Shown piece after piece: positions 8,828-17,673 of a stretch of 64,000 nucleotides of DNA. Within the stretch, counting starts at the first letter, position 1. Each line of letters starts with the position of its first letter. Origin of the DNA: an uncultured Lachnospiraceae bacterium (GTDB taxonomy: Bacteria; Bacillota; Clostridia; Lachnospirales; Lachnospiraceae); contig CAMNSD010000014.1 in NCBI GenBank assembly GCA_946554445.1, forward strand, positions 1 to 64,000, written 5' to 3'. The notes under the pieces were generated by a model, which ran no database searches, was not told where the DNA came from, and was given only the letters and a program-made list of their open reading frames with translations. Both the position numbers and the translations under genes were made by a program.

Positions 8828-9469
8828 TTATTCTTGTCCCGTTATAATCCTGGCAATCTGCTCATCACTGGCATCCGCCGGTATCTGAAATGTTCCGGTC
8901 CTGAGTCTTTTGTCATAGCCCTTCTCACACAGATAAGTATCGAATGTCTCCGCCGACATGACAACCCCTGCCTCTTTCAGCTTACGCGCCACCGTATAGG
9001 AACCGTCACCGCTGACTACTGTGACTGTCTTCTTCGTGGAAGTGGACGGCGTATCCTCCTGTTTGGTCATCTCATTCGTATTTTCTTCCGGCGCTTCTTC
9101 CAGAGGCGGCTCCTCTGAGACAGATTCTGTCTCTGGCAATTCTATTTCCACCGGCTCCACCACTTGCACCGGCTCTTCCTCGGCGGGTTCCAAATCGTCT
9201 TCCGTCTGCGACGGCTGGCTTTCCGGTTCCTGCGTGACCGCCGGCAGTTCCTCCGGATCCATATCTTCTATATTCTGCTCTCCCTGTGTCTGCTCCCCGT
9301 CGGTATCCACCTCCGCCAGATAAGTATCTTCCACCATGCCAAGTTCCTTAGCTCTTTGGATAATCTCCTCGTCTGTCATTTTTCTGGGACGTGAGAGAGC
9401 AATGCCCATAATAACCGCCGTCACCACAATGCCGAGTCCAAGTCCCCGCAAATAATATTTTCGTTCCAT
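8828..9469 (-). CDS. Membrane-anchored protein with MltG-like (YceG) LysM-type domain
   Basis: A 213-aa single-pass membrane protein: TM at about residues 8-25, a long acidic Glu/Pro-rich linker (about 50-140) and a compact C-terminal domain (about 150-210) reading GSYTVARKLKEAGVVMS then RTGTFQIPADASDEQIARII. That domain resembles the LysM-like N-terminal part of the lytic transglycosylase MltG, but the catalytic domain is missing, so it probably binds peptidoglycan rather than cuts it. Lying between the SwrB-like gene and mcp, it may help the flagellum pass or anchor in the cell wall; this is inference. Confidence 0.65.
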   Translation of the reverse strand: MERKYYLRGLGLGIVVTAVIMGIALSRPRKMTDEEIIQRAKELGMVEDTYLAEVDTDGEQTQGEQNIEDMDPEELPAVTQEPESQPSQTEDDLEPAEEEPVQVVEPVEIELPETESVSEEPPLEEAPEENTNEMTKQEDTPSTSTKKTVTVVSGDGSYTVARKLKEAGVVMSAETFDTYLCEKGYDKRLRTGTFQIPADASDEQIARIITGQE

Positions 9470-9493
9470 ATCTCACCTGCTCATCTGTCGTCC

Positions 9494-10609
9494 TTACACG
9501 CCTTCAAACAAATCTATGACTAATTTCACCTCACCGAGTCCCAGCCCCAGTTCTTTCGCAATCGCCATATTAGATTTACCCGCTTTGTGCAGTTCTAAAA
9601 TCCGCTCATTACTGTTACGCCCATTATCCTTGCCCTTGGCAAACTGAATCTCCACGCTGCGGGCATCCTCCGCGGTTTCCCTGCGAAATCCTCTTCTGGC
9701 CTTTGTCCTGCGCTTCAACCCTTCCGCTTCCTCCTGCTTGGCTCCGAATATTCCCATGCTGGCAAAAGCCTCGCTGGTAGTCATTTCCTGTGTCGGCGCC
9801 ACATAATCGCCGTCAGGCTCATGAAGTATCTCTACCCGCTTTGGTCTAATAGGCTGAAATTCTGTATCTTCCGTCTGTTCCTCCATGACAAAATCGGACG
9901 CTGTCTCCTCTTCCGGTACTTCCACCGGAATCTCTTCCACCGTCCTATTCTCATCACCAGTCAATGCCTGCACTTCTTCCAGCACATCCTGCCGATATTC
10001 TTTGGCGCTGTGAAGCGACAATAAATCTGTCCTGGTATCCTGTACAGCACCCATCACAGACTCCACCGCTTCCTGCACAGCCTCCTTAGCCTGTCTGGCT
10101 GTATTCTCTGCCTCCTGCACCTTCAAAATCGCCGCTTCAGCCGCATCCTCCGCGTCCTGTACTTTCTGCGCCGCCTCCCTGGCCGTGATCTCCGCATCCT
10201 TTACAGTCTGCTTAATTTCCTCAGACGCCTGAGTAGCCTCGTTTATCATCACCATCAGATTGTCATGCTTATCATTCAACATATCATAGAGAAACACAAC
10301 TTCTTTATGATTTTTATTAATCTCCTCAAGCACGGTATCGGAATACTCATTTACCGCCATAATCTTCTCATTGGTCACGCGTTCCATGGCGCGCTCCGTC
10401 TTTTCTATGGAATAGTTAATCGTCTCATCAACAATGTCTGATATTTTCTCCCTGACATCCTTCACCTCCGCCTCCACCATTCTCCTGACTTCGGCCTCGC
10501 TGATCAACTGTACCTCCTGACTCGTATCTTTCTTTCTGGCCGGCATAAGATATCCTAACAAGAATACGCCTGCGCCAATGATGATCATAACGACTTCTAT
10601 TACGCTCAT
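9494..10609 (-). CDS. SwrB-like / DUF6115-type coiled-coil membrane protein
   Basis: A 371-aa protein with an N-terminal TM (about residues 4-22), a long coiled coil (about 35-210) with many Ala/Glu/Gln heptads, an acidic linker, and a C-terminal helix-turn-helix-like motif, ERILELHKAGKSNMAIAKEL followed by GLGLGEVKLVIDLFEG. The layout and the C-terminal motif match Bacillus SwrB (YlxL), which activates the flagellar export apparatus, and the location after sigD is the same. It is about twice as long as SwrB, mostly by coiled coil. Function in export activation is inferred. Confidence 0.65.
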   Translation of the reverse strand: MSVIEVVMIIIGAGVFLLGYLMPARKKDTSQEVQLISEAEVRRMVEAEVKDVREKISDIVDETINYSIEKTERAMERVTNEKIMAVNEYSDTVLEEINKNHKEVVFLYDMLNDKHDNLMVMINEATQASEEIKQTVKDAEITAREAAQKVQDAEDAAEAAILKVQEAENTARQAKEAVQEAVESVMGAVQDTRTDLLSLHSAKEYRQDVLEEVQALTGDENRTVEEIPVEVPEEETASDFVMEEQTEDTEFQPIRPKRVEILHEPDGDYVAPTQEMTTSEAFASMGIFGAKQEEAEGLKRRTKARRGFRRETAEDARSVEIQFAKGKDNGRNSNERILELHKAGKSNMAIAKELGLGLGEVKLVIDLFEGV

Positions 10610-10639
10610 GTTCTTTTCATTCCCTTCCGTGACACGACG

Positions 10640-10957
10640 CTATCTGGAAACATCAAAGGTACTCACTCCCTTTAAAAGCACCTTTCCGTCGTTCTCTCTC
10701 TTTGTACCCTTTCTATTTTTTCCGCCATCTCCATGATACTCATTACTTCCTTTATCTTTAGCGTCAAACTTACGCTCATGATACTCCGGCTGCTCCCCTT
10801 GATTGACGCGTTTGACCTGCTTCTCTACCTGTTTTGTCATCTGCTGTCCAAAGTTTGCCTGTTCCACCATACCCTTCGTATCGTCATTGTGTTTGATCGT
10901 CGTATAATCCTGGGCCCTCGTAATCTGCCCCTGCATCTCCACAAATCCTATTGCCAT
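10640..10957 (-). CDS. Unknown 105-aa hydrophilic protein of the flagellar operon
   Basis: Begins MAIGFVEMQGQITRAQDYTT and is strongly hydrophilic, with a central helix rich in Gln and Lys and a Gly/Lys/Asp-rich tail. No membrane segment or signal peptide. I do not recognise the family. It lies between the FapA-like gene and the SwrB-like gene on the same strand with short gaps, so it is probably cotranscribed and linked to motility or its regulation. Confidence 0.55.
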   Translation of the reverse strand: MAIGFVEMQGQITRAQDYTTIKHNDDTKGMVEQANFGQQMTKQVEKQVKRVNQGEQPEYHERKFDAKDKGSNEYHGDGGKNRKGTKRENDGKVLLKGVSTFDVSR

Positions 10958-11012
10958 CCCCTGACACCCCTTTTTCTTTTTCTATCTTATTTTCTTTTTC
11001 TATCTTATTTTC

Positions 11013-12602
11013 TTAGAACGGCTTCATCTTGACATCGCCTCTTTCTCTGACAAAACGACAGTAGTGAGAGGGCTTCTGTACAATCATGGAAACATCGCCG
11101 ATACAGATTCGAGTACCCGGGTAGACCATTCCCTTGACGCGCACTACCGTATCCGCTGAATTTCCCGCCTGTTCCTGCAGCTCGTGCAACTCCTTATTTG
11201 CCTCCTCGAGCGCTTTGGTCTTCTGCTCGTTGGCCAGCACCAGTGACTGCACATATTTAATCTGTTCATCGCTCAATCTTACACCCTGGGCAAGTTTCTG
11301 CTTCGTGGACAGAAGAATCGGCTGCACCATCTGCAGTGTCTTCATATCCTCATTAATCTGCTGCTGCAGCTGTTTGATTCGTTCTTTAATTGCCGGATCC
11401 GCACCGACTTCAATAATCGTATCGGCTCCCATCTCAGATCCTAACGTCTTCACATTGACACTCCCTGTTGCGCAGACCCTGCCGCCGGTGATAAAACCGC
11501 GTTTTCCATCCACATTCACTTCCCCGCCCGCAGAAATCTTGCTGTGCAGGATTGATTCGGAACTTACATATCCTTTCGCCTCAGCGATAACATTTTCCAA
11601 GAACTTGGATACAATATTTCCCTCCGCCTTGAGCTTGCCTTTACCCATGCCGTTCATGCCTCTGGCGATAATGATATTACCGCCTGCCTCCAGGATGGCG
11701 CCTTCCACAACGCCTTTTACCATGATGTTTCCCTTGGCTTTCACCTGGAAATTGGTGGATACGTTACCGTTAATCTGCACATTACCCTCATAATCAATAT
11801 TACCGGTAGAATTGTCTACATTCTCCACCGTCAATTCATCCGAAACAAAAATTGCATCATCCACCAGTTCCACATGACCATCCACCATGGAGAACAAAGT
11901 CAGGCCATCCTCAGATTTTTCAATATTATGACCATAATTAAAAGATACTTTCTTCACCTCTGCAGGCATAATCTTATCACCCATAATGGTACTGCCCGCC
12001 ACGCCCGGCTGTGCCGGATGAAGAACTGCCAGTTCATCGCCTTTGTTGCAATGATTTAGTATATTCAAATGAAAGAAATCTACGCTGCCATCCTCATTTA
12101 AAGTCGGCTTCGCCTTCTTATCCGTATTAAATTTATATTCAATATAAGCATCCTTACCCTGCACAGGAGGTTTGCCCTCCACTACCAGGATATCCTCACA
12201 ATACTGCCTATTTTGGAAAAATTTCATAACAGCATCTTTTTTTAGGCCGCATTTAATACCACGCAGGCTGAGGTCATGCACGAATTCCTGAGGCGTCATA
12301 TTCTCGCCGCCCACAGAAGCCGCGTAGAACTTCGCATAAGCCTGCATTTTATCAGGCGTAATCGTCAACTTATAACATTCTCTCTCCGGATACCTGGTCT
12401 GCGCGCCAAGAAAAATCTCAGTTTCCTCTTTCTCCGCCGTTTCCAACGCTTTCCTGATTGCCGGCAGGTCGCAGGCATAATCTTTCATTGTAAGATATTC
12501 CGCCACATCGTTGATGTCAACCGGTTTCCCACCCTCTGTTGGCGGAAATATCCTGAGCGCTGACATCTTTTCTCCATTTACCAGTCTGAAATAACCGTTC
12601 AT
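11013..12602 (-). CDS. FapA family protein (DUF342)
   Basis: A 529-aa cytoplasmic protein. The N-terminal third is a flagellar assembly protein A N-terminal domain, followed by a right-handed beta-helix of glycine-rich repeats (about residues 215-400: for example GNVQINGNVSTNFQVKAKG, then GGNIIIARGMNG and GGEVNVDGKRG), a coiled coil (about 410-480) and a small beta-domain. FapA/DUF342 proteins lie in many clostridial and Vibrio flagellar loci, and in Vibrio affect localisation of flagellar assembly. The ATG at 12602 is preferred over an upstream GTG because AGAGG sits just before it. It starts eight bases after the sigD stop. Confidence 0.85.
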   Translation of the reverse strand: MNGYFRLVNGEKMSALRIFPPTEGGKPVDINDVAEYLTMKDYACDLPAIRKALETAEKEETEIFLGAQTRYPERECYKLTITPDKMQAYAKFYAASVGGENMTPQEFVHDLSLRGIKCGLKKDAVMKFFQNRQYCEDILVVEGKPPVQGKDAYIEYKFNTDKKAKPTLNEDGSVDFFHLNILNHCNKGDELAVLHPAQPGVAGSTIMGDKIMPAEVKKVSFNYGHNIEKSEDGLTLFSMVDGHVELVDDAIFVSDELTVENVDNSTGNIDYEGNVQINGNVSTNFQVKAKGNIMVKGVVEGAILEAGGNIIIARGMNGMGKGKLKAEGNIVSKFLENVIAEAKGYVSSESILHSKISAGGEVNVDGKRGFITGGRVCATGSVNVKTLGSEMGADTIIEVGADPAIKERIKQLQQQINEDMKTLQMVQPILLSTKQKLAQGVRLSDEQIKYVQSLVLANEQKTKALEEANKELHELQEQAGNSADTVVRVKGMVYPGTRICIGDVSMIVQKPSHYCRFVRERGDVKMKPF

Positions 12603-12610
12603 ACACACCT

Positions 12611-13396
12611 CTATTTTCTTCCATCAGCATCCGTAAGTATCCCGATATATTTACCAAGCCGGCCACGCATTTTCTGCAGCGCCCTAGTGTGCAGCTGGGA
12701 TATCCTGGATTCAGACACTTCCAGGATATTACTGATTTCCTTTAATGTCAGTTCCTCATAATAATATAATACAATGACTTTCCGTTCCTTCTCCGTCAGA
12801 AGTTCAAGCGCTTCCGCCAGAATTTTTTTCAATTCCTCTTTTTCTAAAATCTCCTCCGGCGAATCAAACTGAGAACTCTTGGAATGACTTGCCTCATTGG
12901 ACAATTCACTTCCCTGCTCCAGGAACTCATTGAGAGACACCACGTTGGTAATCTTCATCTGCGACTGCCATTCCAGATACTCATCATCCGTGATTCCCAG
13001 ACTGACTGCGATTTCCTCATCCGTAGCGCTCCTGCCATATTTGGCCTCAATCTCCTTGATCGCCGTATCAATCCTCTTCTGTTTCTGTCTGATCGTACGC
13101 GGAATCCAGTCCATCTTCCGGATCTGGTCCAGAATGGCTCCCCTGATCCGCAGACTTGCATAAGTCTCAAACTTAACATCCTTGAGACAATCAAACTTAT
13201 CTATGGCATCGATCAGCCCAAAAATCCCATAACTGACCAGGTCTTCATACTCTACGTTATATCCCAGATACATACTGAGACGCCCGGCAACCACCTTTAC
13301 GAGCGGGGCATATTCCAATATAATATTTTCCCTTATCTCGGGAGACTTCGTTTTCGCGTAATCTTCCCAGAGTTTCTTTCTGCCTGCCTCGTCCAT
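12611..13396 (-). CDS. sigD: RNA polymerase sigma factor SigD/FliA (sigma-28)
   Basis: A 261-aa sigma-70 group 3 factor that directs transcription of late flagellar and chemotaxis genes. Region 2 covers ENIILEYAPLVKVVAGRLSM through DAIDKFDCLKDVKFETYASL; region 3 follows KMDWIPRTIRQKQKRID; region 4 ends in the HTH LTLKEISNILEVSESRISQL. Position after cheC-cheD in the operon is the same as in Bacillus, so SigD amount depends on reading through the whole operon. The anti-sigma factor FlgM is not in the window. A sigma-28-like promoter lies upstream of fliK in this same operon, giving possible positive feedback. Confidence 0.96.
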   Translation of the reverse strand: MDEAGRKKLWEDYAKTKSPEIRENIILEYAPLVKVVAGRLSMYLGYNVEYEDLVSYGIFGLIDAIDKFDCLKDVKFETYASLRIRGAILDQIRKMDWIPRTIRQKQKRIDTAIKEIEAKYGRSATDEEIAVSLGITDDEYLEWQSQMKITNVVSLNEFLEQGSELSNEASHSKSSQFDSPEEILEKEELKKILAEALELLTEKERKVIVLYYYEELTLKEISNILEVSESRISQLHTRALQKMRGRLGKYIGILTDADGRK

Positions 13397-13404
13397 CTCG
13401 GCTC

Positions 13405-13839
13405 CTACTCATCTTTTTTATTTGCTGTTGCTGCCCGCGGCCCATCCTGTTCCGAAGGATCTTTCTCTATCACTTCGCCCTCTTCCATGTGCGCTTCTTC
13501 AATCTGTCTCTCAAACCTGTCTAACATAGCCTTCAAAACACATCCCGCAAAATAGAAACCGACCAGCACACACAAAAGAATAATCAACATGGCCTTCAAA
13601 TCATAGTGCAGGATGCGCATGGTAATACTGGTAATTGCCCCGGCAAGAAGCATCACAAAAGGAGGGATCAGTCTGCGTTTCTTCGCTCTCGCCTGTCTCT
13701 CTTCTTCCTCCCTCTTTTCTCTTGCCTCTCTCTGCGCCGCAGTCTCCGGTTCCAGCTGCTCCGCGCCTTCTTCCTGCACATCGTCAGACTGCTGCCTGAC
13801 ATTCTCTTCTTCTCTGGTGTCTGTCTCTTGCCAATCCAC
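13405..13839 (-). CDS. Unknown small membrane protein between cheD and sigD
   Basis: A 144-aa protein with a charged Glu/Gln/Arg-rich N-terminus (1-47), two predicted membrane helices (about 50-70 and 76-98, PPFVMLLAGAITSITMRIL and LIILLCVLVGFYFAGCVL) and a hydrophilic acidic tail. No known domain. Its stop is eight bases before the sigD start, so it is in the operon. It could be a regulatory or assembly accessory of the flagellum, but nothing in the sequence states which. Confidence 0.6.
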   Translation of the reverse strand: MDWQETDTREEENVRQQSDDVQEEGAEQLEPETAAQREAREKREEEERQARAKKRRLIPPFVMLLAGAITSITMRILHYDLKAMLIILLCVLVGFYFAGCVLKAMLDRFERQIEEAHMEEGEVIEKDPSEQDGPRAATANKKDE

Positions 13840-13874
13840 CCTATCAATCCTTCCGCCGTATACGCTTCATCCGA

Positions 13875-14360
13875 TCAGATCTTATACTCCGCCTTGCCTA
13901 CCGCACGAATCACAAAATCTCCCGTCTCCGGATAAAAAATAACGGTCCTTCCAAAATTCTTTCCTGTGTCCTCCGCCAAAATTGGAATCCGAAGCTGTGC
14001 CAATTTCTTCTTCGTCGCTTCCACATTCCGCTCTCCTACACGGACCATCTCACTCTTGCTTGAAAATCCGAACATCTGTGCACCGCCCGCAATTTTGGCC
14101 ACTAAGCGGCCCCTATCAGCGCCCCGTCTGACTACTTGTCTGACCAATTCCTCTATCCCTGTATCAGCAAACTTTGGAATATTGGTATTATTACGGATTG
14201 TTGTGCTATCCGGAAGCATGATATGTGCCAGTCCGCCAATCTTCTTGACTGGATCGCGAATCGCAATCCCGACACAGGATCCAAGCCCCAGCGTGATAAT
14301 ACTGTCAGGGCTGACACACACGTTCAGATCAGCCATTCCGACCTTTATCTCTCTTCCCAT
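13875..14360 (-). CDS. cheD: Chemoreceptor glutamine deamidase CheD
   Basis: CheD deamidates glutamines on chemoreceptors and binds CheC for adaptation. The 161-aa protein has the catalytic cysteine in GLGSCVGIAI (about residue 29), the histidine in GGLAHIMLP and the conserved threonine downstream, plus the KIAGGAQMF segment. It directly follows cheC, its usual partner. CheR, which would methylate the same receptors, is absent from the window. Confidence 0.95.
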   Translation of the reverse strand: MGREIKVGMADLNVCVSPDSIITLGLGSCVGIAIRDPVKKIGGLAHIMLPDSTTIRNNTNIPKFADTGIEELVRQVVRRGADRGRLVAKIAGGAQMFGFSSKSEMVRVGERNVEATKKKLAQLRIPILAEDTGKNFGRTVIFYPETGDFVIRAVGKAEYKI

Positions 14361-14405
14361 ATTACCGCTTTCTCCTGTTTACACATATTACTCGATATTT
14401 GAAAA

Positions 14406-15023
14406 TCAAACTCCAATTCCCAGGGCAGCCAAAATTCTGCCATAGGACTCTAAATCTGGAATCAAAATAAAATACCCATCTAGGACCATTTCATCAAAGA
14501 ACTGTGTCTGTATCAATAATATTCTGTCTCCCAGTGCGCCGAACTCGATCGCTGGCACACTCAAGATTGCTCCCGCCATATCCACACACAGATCCGGAAC
14601 TGACGGATAAATCGACAGATTCGTGATGCTGGACAAGGAATTGAGATAGGCTCCTGTAATGATATTACCCACCTCTTTCAATGCGGAAAACTCCATCTCC
14701 GTAAAGTCCTCGCCTTCCGATTCCATCCCCATCAGCTTTCCTACCAAATGTTTCGCGGCAAGTTTCTCTAAAAGGAACATGATACTGCCTGTGATATCGC
14801 CCTCAATTCCGAGATAGATACCAGCCATAACCAATTCTTCACCGCCCATGGTCTCTCCAAGTTCTTTAAACTCCAGAAGCCTGACCTGTGGAACAGCCAT
14901 ATCCACTTTACACTGCATCATCTGCGCCAGCGCGGTAGTCGCATTGCCGGCGCCGATATTGCCTAATTCTTTCAAGACGTCAAAATACTCATTTGACATT
15001 TCTTCTAAGGAAATTTCACCCAC
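14406..15023 (-). CDS. cheC: CheY-P phosphatase CheC
   Basis: A 205-aa CheC/CheX/FliY-type phosphatase. Two copies of the active-site helix are present: LKELGNIGAGNATTAL near residue 15 and LKEVGNIITGAYLNSL near residue 115, each with the Glu-x3... -Asn pattern that hydrolyses CheY-P. It works with CheD, encoded next, in the adaptation feedback known from Bacillus and Thermotoga. It starts 11 bases after the cheW stop. Confidence 0.95.
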   Translation of the reverse strand: MGEISLEEMSNEYFDVLKELGNIGAGNATTALAQMMQCKVDMAVPQVRLLEFKELGETMGGEELVMAGIYLGIEGDITGSIMFLLEKLAAKHLVGKLMGMESEGEDFTEMEFSALKEVGNIITGAYLNSLSSITNLSIYPSVPDLCVDMAGAILSVPAIEFGALGDRILLIQTQFFDEMVLDGYFILIPDLESYGRILAALGIGV

Positions 15024-15034
15024 TCTGTTTCCTC

Positions 15035-15487
15035 CTATATGCCTTCTAATACTACTGAATTCAAATCCAGCAATGAAATCAGTCCACCTTCACATTTACC
15101 GACTCCACATAAGAAGCTTGCTTTCTCATCCTTGGAATCATAAGCCATCTTCTCAATGTTTTCATTCTCTAAAGTCACAACCTCTTTGACCTCATCAACA
15201 ATTACGCCGATCGTCCCATGCTGCTCCAGCTTCAAGATGATGATTCGGCTGGACTTTGTCTCCACATCTGGCTCCAGCCCCATTTTGATCCGTATGCTCA
15301 TGACGGGAATTACCTCGCCGCGCAGATTGATCACGCCTTTCAGATAAGCGTCTACCTTAGGGACTCTGGTGATGTGCTGCATCCTGACAATATTGTCAAT
15401 GTATTTGATATCGATTCCATACTGTTCTTCCCCCAGCTTAATGACGATGAACTGTGTGGTCTCTCCAACTGCTTTTAATTCTTCCAT
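15035..15487 (-). CDS. cheW: Chemotaxis coupling protein CheW
   Basis: A 150-aa SH3-like CheW domain protein that joins chemoreceptors to CheA. It has the typical FIVIKLGEEQYGIDI start, LKGVINLRGEVIPV at about residue 48, and IGVIVDEVKEVV in the second subdomain. It lies 19 bases after cheA. Confidence 0.97.
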   Translation of the reverse strand: MEELKAVGETTQFIVIKLGEEQYGIDIKYIDNIVRMQHITRVPKVDAYLKGVINLRGEVIPVMSIRIKMGLEPDVETKSSRIIILKLEQHGTIGVIVDEVKEVVTLENENIEKMAYDSKDEKASFLCGVGKCEGGLISLLDLNSVVLEGI

Positions 15488-15506
15488 AGCCTGTTCCTCC
15501 CTCTTC

Positions 15507-17672
15507 TTAGATCAGTGTATTGGCATCAAGGATCAGTGCCACTTCACCATCACCCAGAACCGTAGCGCCGCTGATGATCTTACATTTGCTGATGTACTTG
15601 CCAAGCGACTTGATAACAATCTCCTGCTGCCCGATCAGTTCATCCACTACGAGACCTGCCAGCTTATCACCCTTCTTAACGATAACGACCACCAGATTGT
15701 CCTCTGGATTCTTCTTACTTGGAATATCCAGGATATCGCACAGACGCACCAACGGAATGACTAAATCGCGAAGCTGAATCACTTCTTTGGCCTGTACCAG
15801 CTTCACATCTGCGGGGGAGATATCCTCTATGGTCTGAATGGAACCTAAGGAAATCGCATATTTCTCATTTCCGATATCCACCATCAACGCCTGTATAATA
15901 GCCAATGTGAGCGGCAGTCTGATTGTCCAGGTACTTCCCTCTCCCAGTTTGGATTTCACTTCCACTTCACCGCTTAAGGACTCGATCATGGATTTCACAA
16001 CATCCAGTCCCACGCCGCGGCCCGATACATCGGAAACCACCTTGGCGGTAGAGAATCCAGCATTGAAGAGAAGGTCGATGATCTCCTTCTCGCTCATGTT
16101 CTCACCCTGCTCAGGCGTGATAACACCGCGCTCAATCGCTTTATTCTTAACAGCCTTCGTATCGATACCATTACCGTCATCCCTGACCTCAATCACGACA
16201 TTATTACCGTCCTGATAAGCATCCAGGAAAATAGAACCTACTTCCGGCTTGCCTCTCTCTTTACGAACCTCAGCCGACTCTAACCCATGGTCTGCAGAAT
16301 TACGCAACAGATGCATCAGCGGATCGCCGATCTGATCTACCACAGTTCGGTCAAGTTCGGTCTCTTCACCGCTCATATACAATTCCATCTTCTTGCCCAG
16401 TTTCTTCTGCAGGTCACGAACCATACGAGGGAATTTATTAACCGTACTCTCGATAGGCACCATGCGGACTTTCATGACAGATTCATGCAGGGATGTGGTG
16501 ACACTCTCCAGATACTCAATCTGTTCATTCACTGCCGGGCTTGAATTGCCGGACATGGTCGATGCCGATACCAGGGAATTCTTTGCAATGATCAACTCAC
16601 TGACCAGATTCATCAACGTATCCAGTTTCTCAATATCCACTCTGACAGTCCGGTTCACCACCGGTTTATTGGCTGTGTTCTTCTTGGCCGCAGGCGCCGG
16701 GGCTGCTGCCGGTGCAGGCGCCTGATCCTGTGGTGTGGGCTGCGTCTGAACTGTTTCTGCCGGAGGCGCCGCCTCAGCTGCCGGCTGCGTCTGGACTGCA
16801 GGCGCCGGCTGCGCTGCCTCCTGATGTTCTGCTGCCTGCTCCTCTTCCTCATCCGGCTCCTTGGCAGAATTTACATCATTCATATTCAGTACGCCGCCAA
16901 CCACATCTTCAATTTCCGACACGCTCTTAGCCGCATTCACCACCTTGTCAAGTTCTTCCTCTGAAACAATGATCAGGCTGAAATGCAGATCGAATTTCTC
17001 ATCCTCGATATCCTGTGAGGAAGGATCAGAGACAATAATCTCGCTGGTCTCCTCGATGGCCTTGAACACCAAGAATGCCCTTGCCGCTTTTAAGATACAA
17101 GACTCTTGCACTTTAACAGTAAGTCCATAAACGTTCTTGCCCTGTCTATCTGCTTCCTGAAGCACATTCTGCTGATTCTCATTTAATTTAATCTGTCTGA
17201 ACATCTGGGTGTCTGCCGAAGCCGCCTGCGCACTCTCCTTCGTTGGTTCCTGTGCCGCCGGAGCTGCCTTATCGGAGCCCTCCCCTTCACTGCCGTTCAT
17301 GATCACATTAAGGCGTTTGATCAAAGCGCCATTATCATTGGTACCTTCATCCGAACTCTCTCTGATATTGGTATTATATTCTTCAAGCGCATCCAAACAT
17401 TGAAATAGCACATCAATCATATCCGCATTTACTTTGATATTGCCATTTCTCACTTCCGAAAATACATTCTCCATGTCATGTGTCAGAGTCTGCATCCTCT
17501 TGTAACCCATGGTCCCCGCCATACCTTTCAGGGAATGGGCTGCACGGAAGATCTCATTGATCGTATCCATGTTCTCCGGATCCTGCTCCAGAGAGAGAAT
17601 CTGTGTGTTAAGATTCTGCAGATGCTCATTTGTTTCATCCAGGAAAATCTCGAGATACTGACTTACATCCAT
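15507..17672 (-). CDS. cheA: Chemotaxis histidine kinase CheA
   Basis: A 721-aa kinase. The HPt domain carries the phospho-accepting H46 in RAAHSLKGMAG. A P2 domain (about 160-250) docks CheY/CheB, followed by an Ala/Pro/Gln-rich linker (about 275-335), the dimerisation helix pair, the ATPase with N box (LLRNSADHGLE), G1 (DDGNGID) and G2 (GRGVGLDVVK), and the C-terminal CheW-like domain. It phosphorylates the CheY and CheB encoded in the same operon. The low-complexity linker is longer and more Pro/Gln-rich than in Bacillus but is otherwise ordinary. Confidence 0.97.
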   Translation of the reverse strand: MDVSQYLEIFLDETNEHLQNLNTQILSLEQDPENMDTINEIFRAAHSLKGMAGTMGYKRMQTLTHDMENVFSEVRNGNIKVNADMIDVLFQCLDALEEYNTNIRESSDEGTNDNGALIKRLNVIMNGSEGEGSDKAAPAAQEPTKESAQAASADTQMFRQIKLNENQQNVLQEADRQGKNVYGLTVKVQESCILKAARAFLVFKAIEETSEIIVSDPSSQDIEDEKFDLHFSLIIVSEEELDKVVNAAKSVSEIEDVVGGVLNMNDVNSAKEPDEEEEQAAEHQEAAQPAPAVQTQPAAEAAPPAETVQTQPTPQDQAPAPAAAPAPAAKKNTANKPVVNRTVRVDIEKLDTLMNLVSELIIAKNSLVSASTMSGNSSPAVNEQIEYLESVTTSLHESVMKVRMVPIESTVNKFPRMVRDLQKKLGKKMELYMSGEETELDRTVVDQIGDPLMHLLRNSADHGLESAEVRKERGKPEVGSIFLDAYQDGNNVVIEVRDDGNGIDTKAVKNKAIERGVITPEQGENMSEKEIIDLLFNAGFSTAKVVSDVSGRGVGLDVVKSMIESLSGEVEVKSKLGEGSTWTIRLPLTLAIIQALMVDIGNEKYAISLGSIQTIEDISPADVKLVQAKEVIQLRDLVIPLVRLCDILDIPSKKNPEDNLVVVIVKKGDKLAGLVVDELIGQQEIVIKSLGKYISKCKIISGATVLGDGEVALILDANTLI

Positions 17673-17673
17673 A

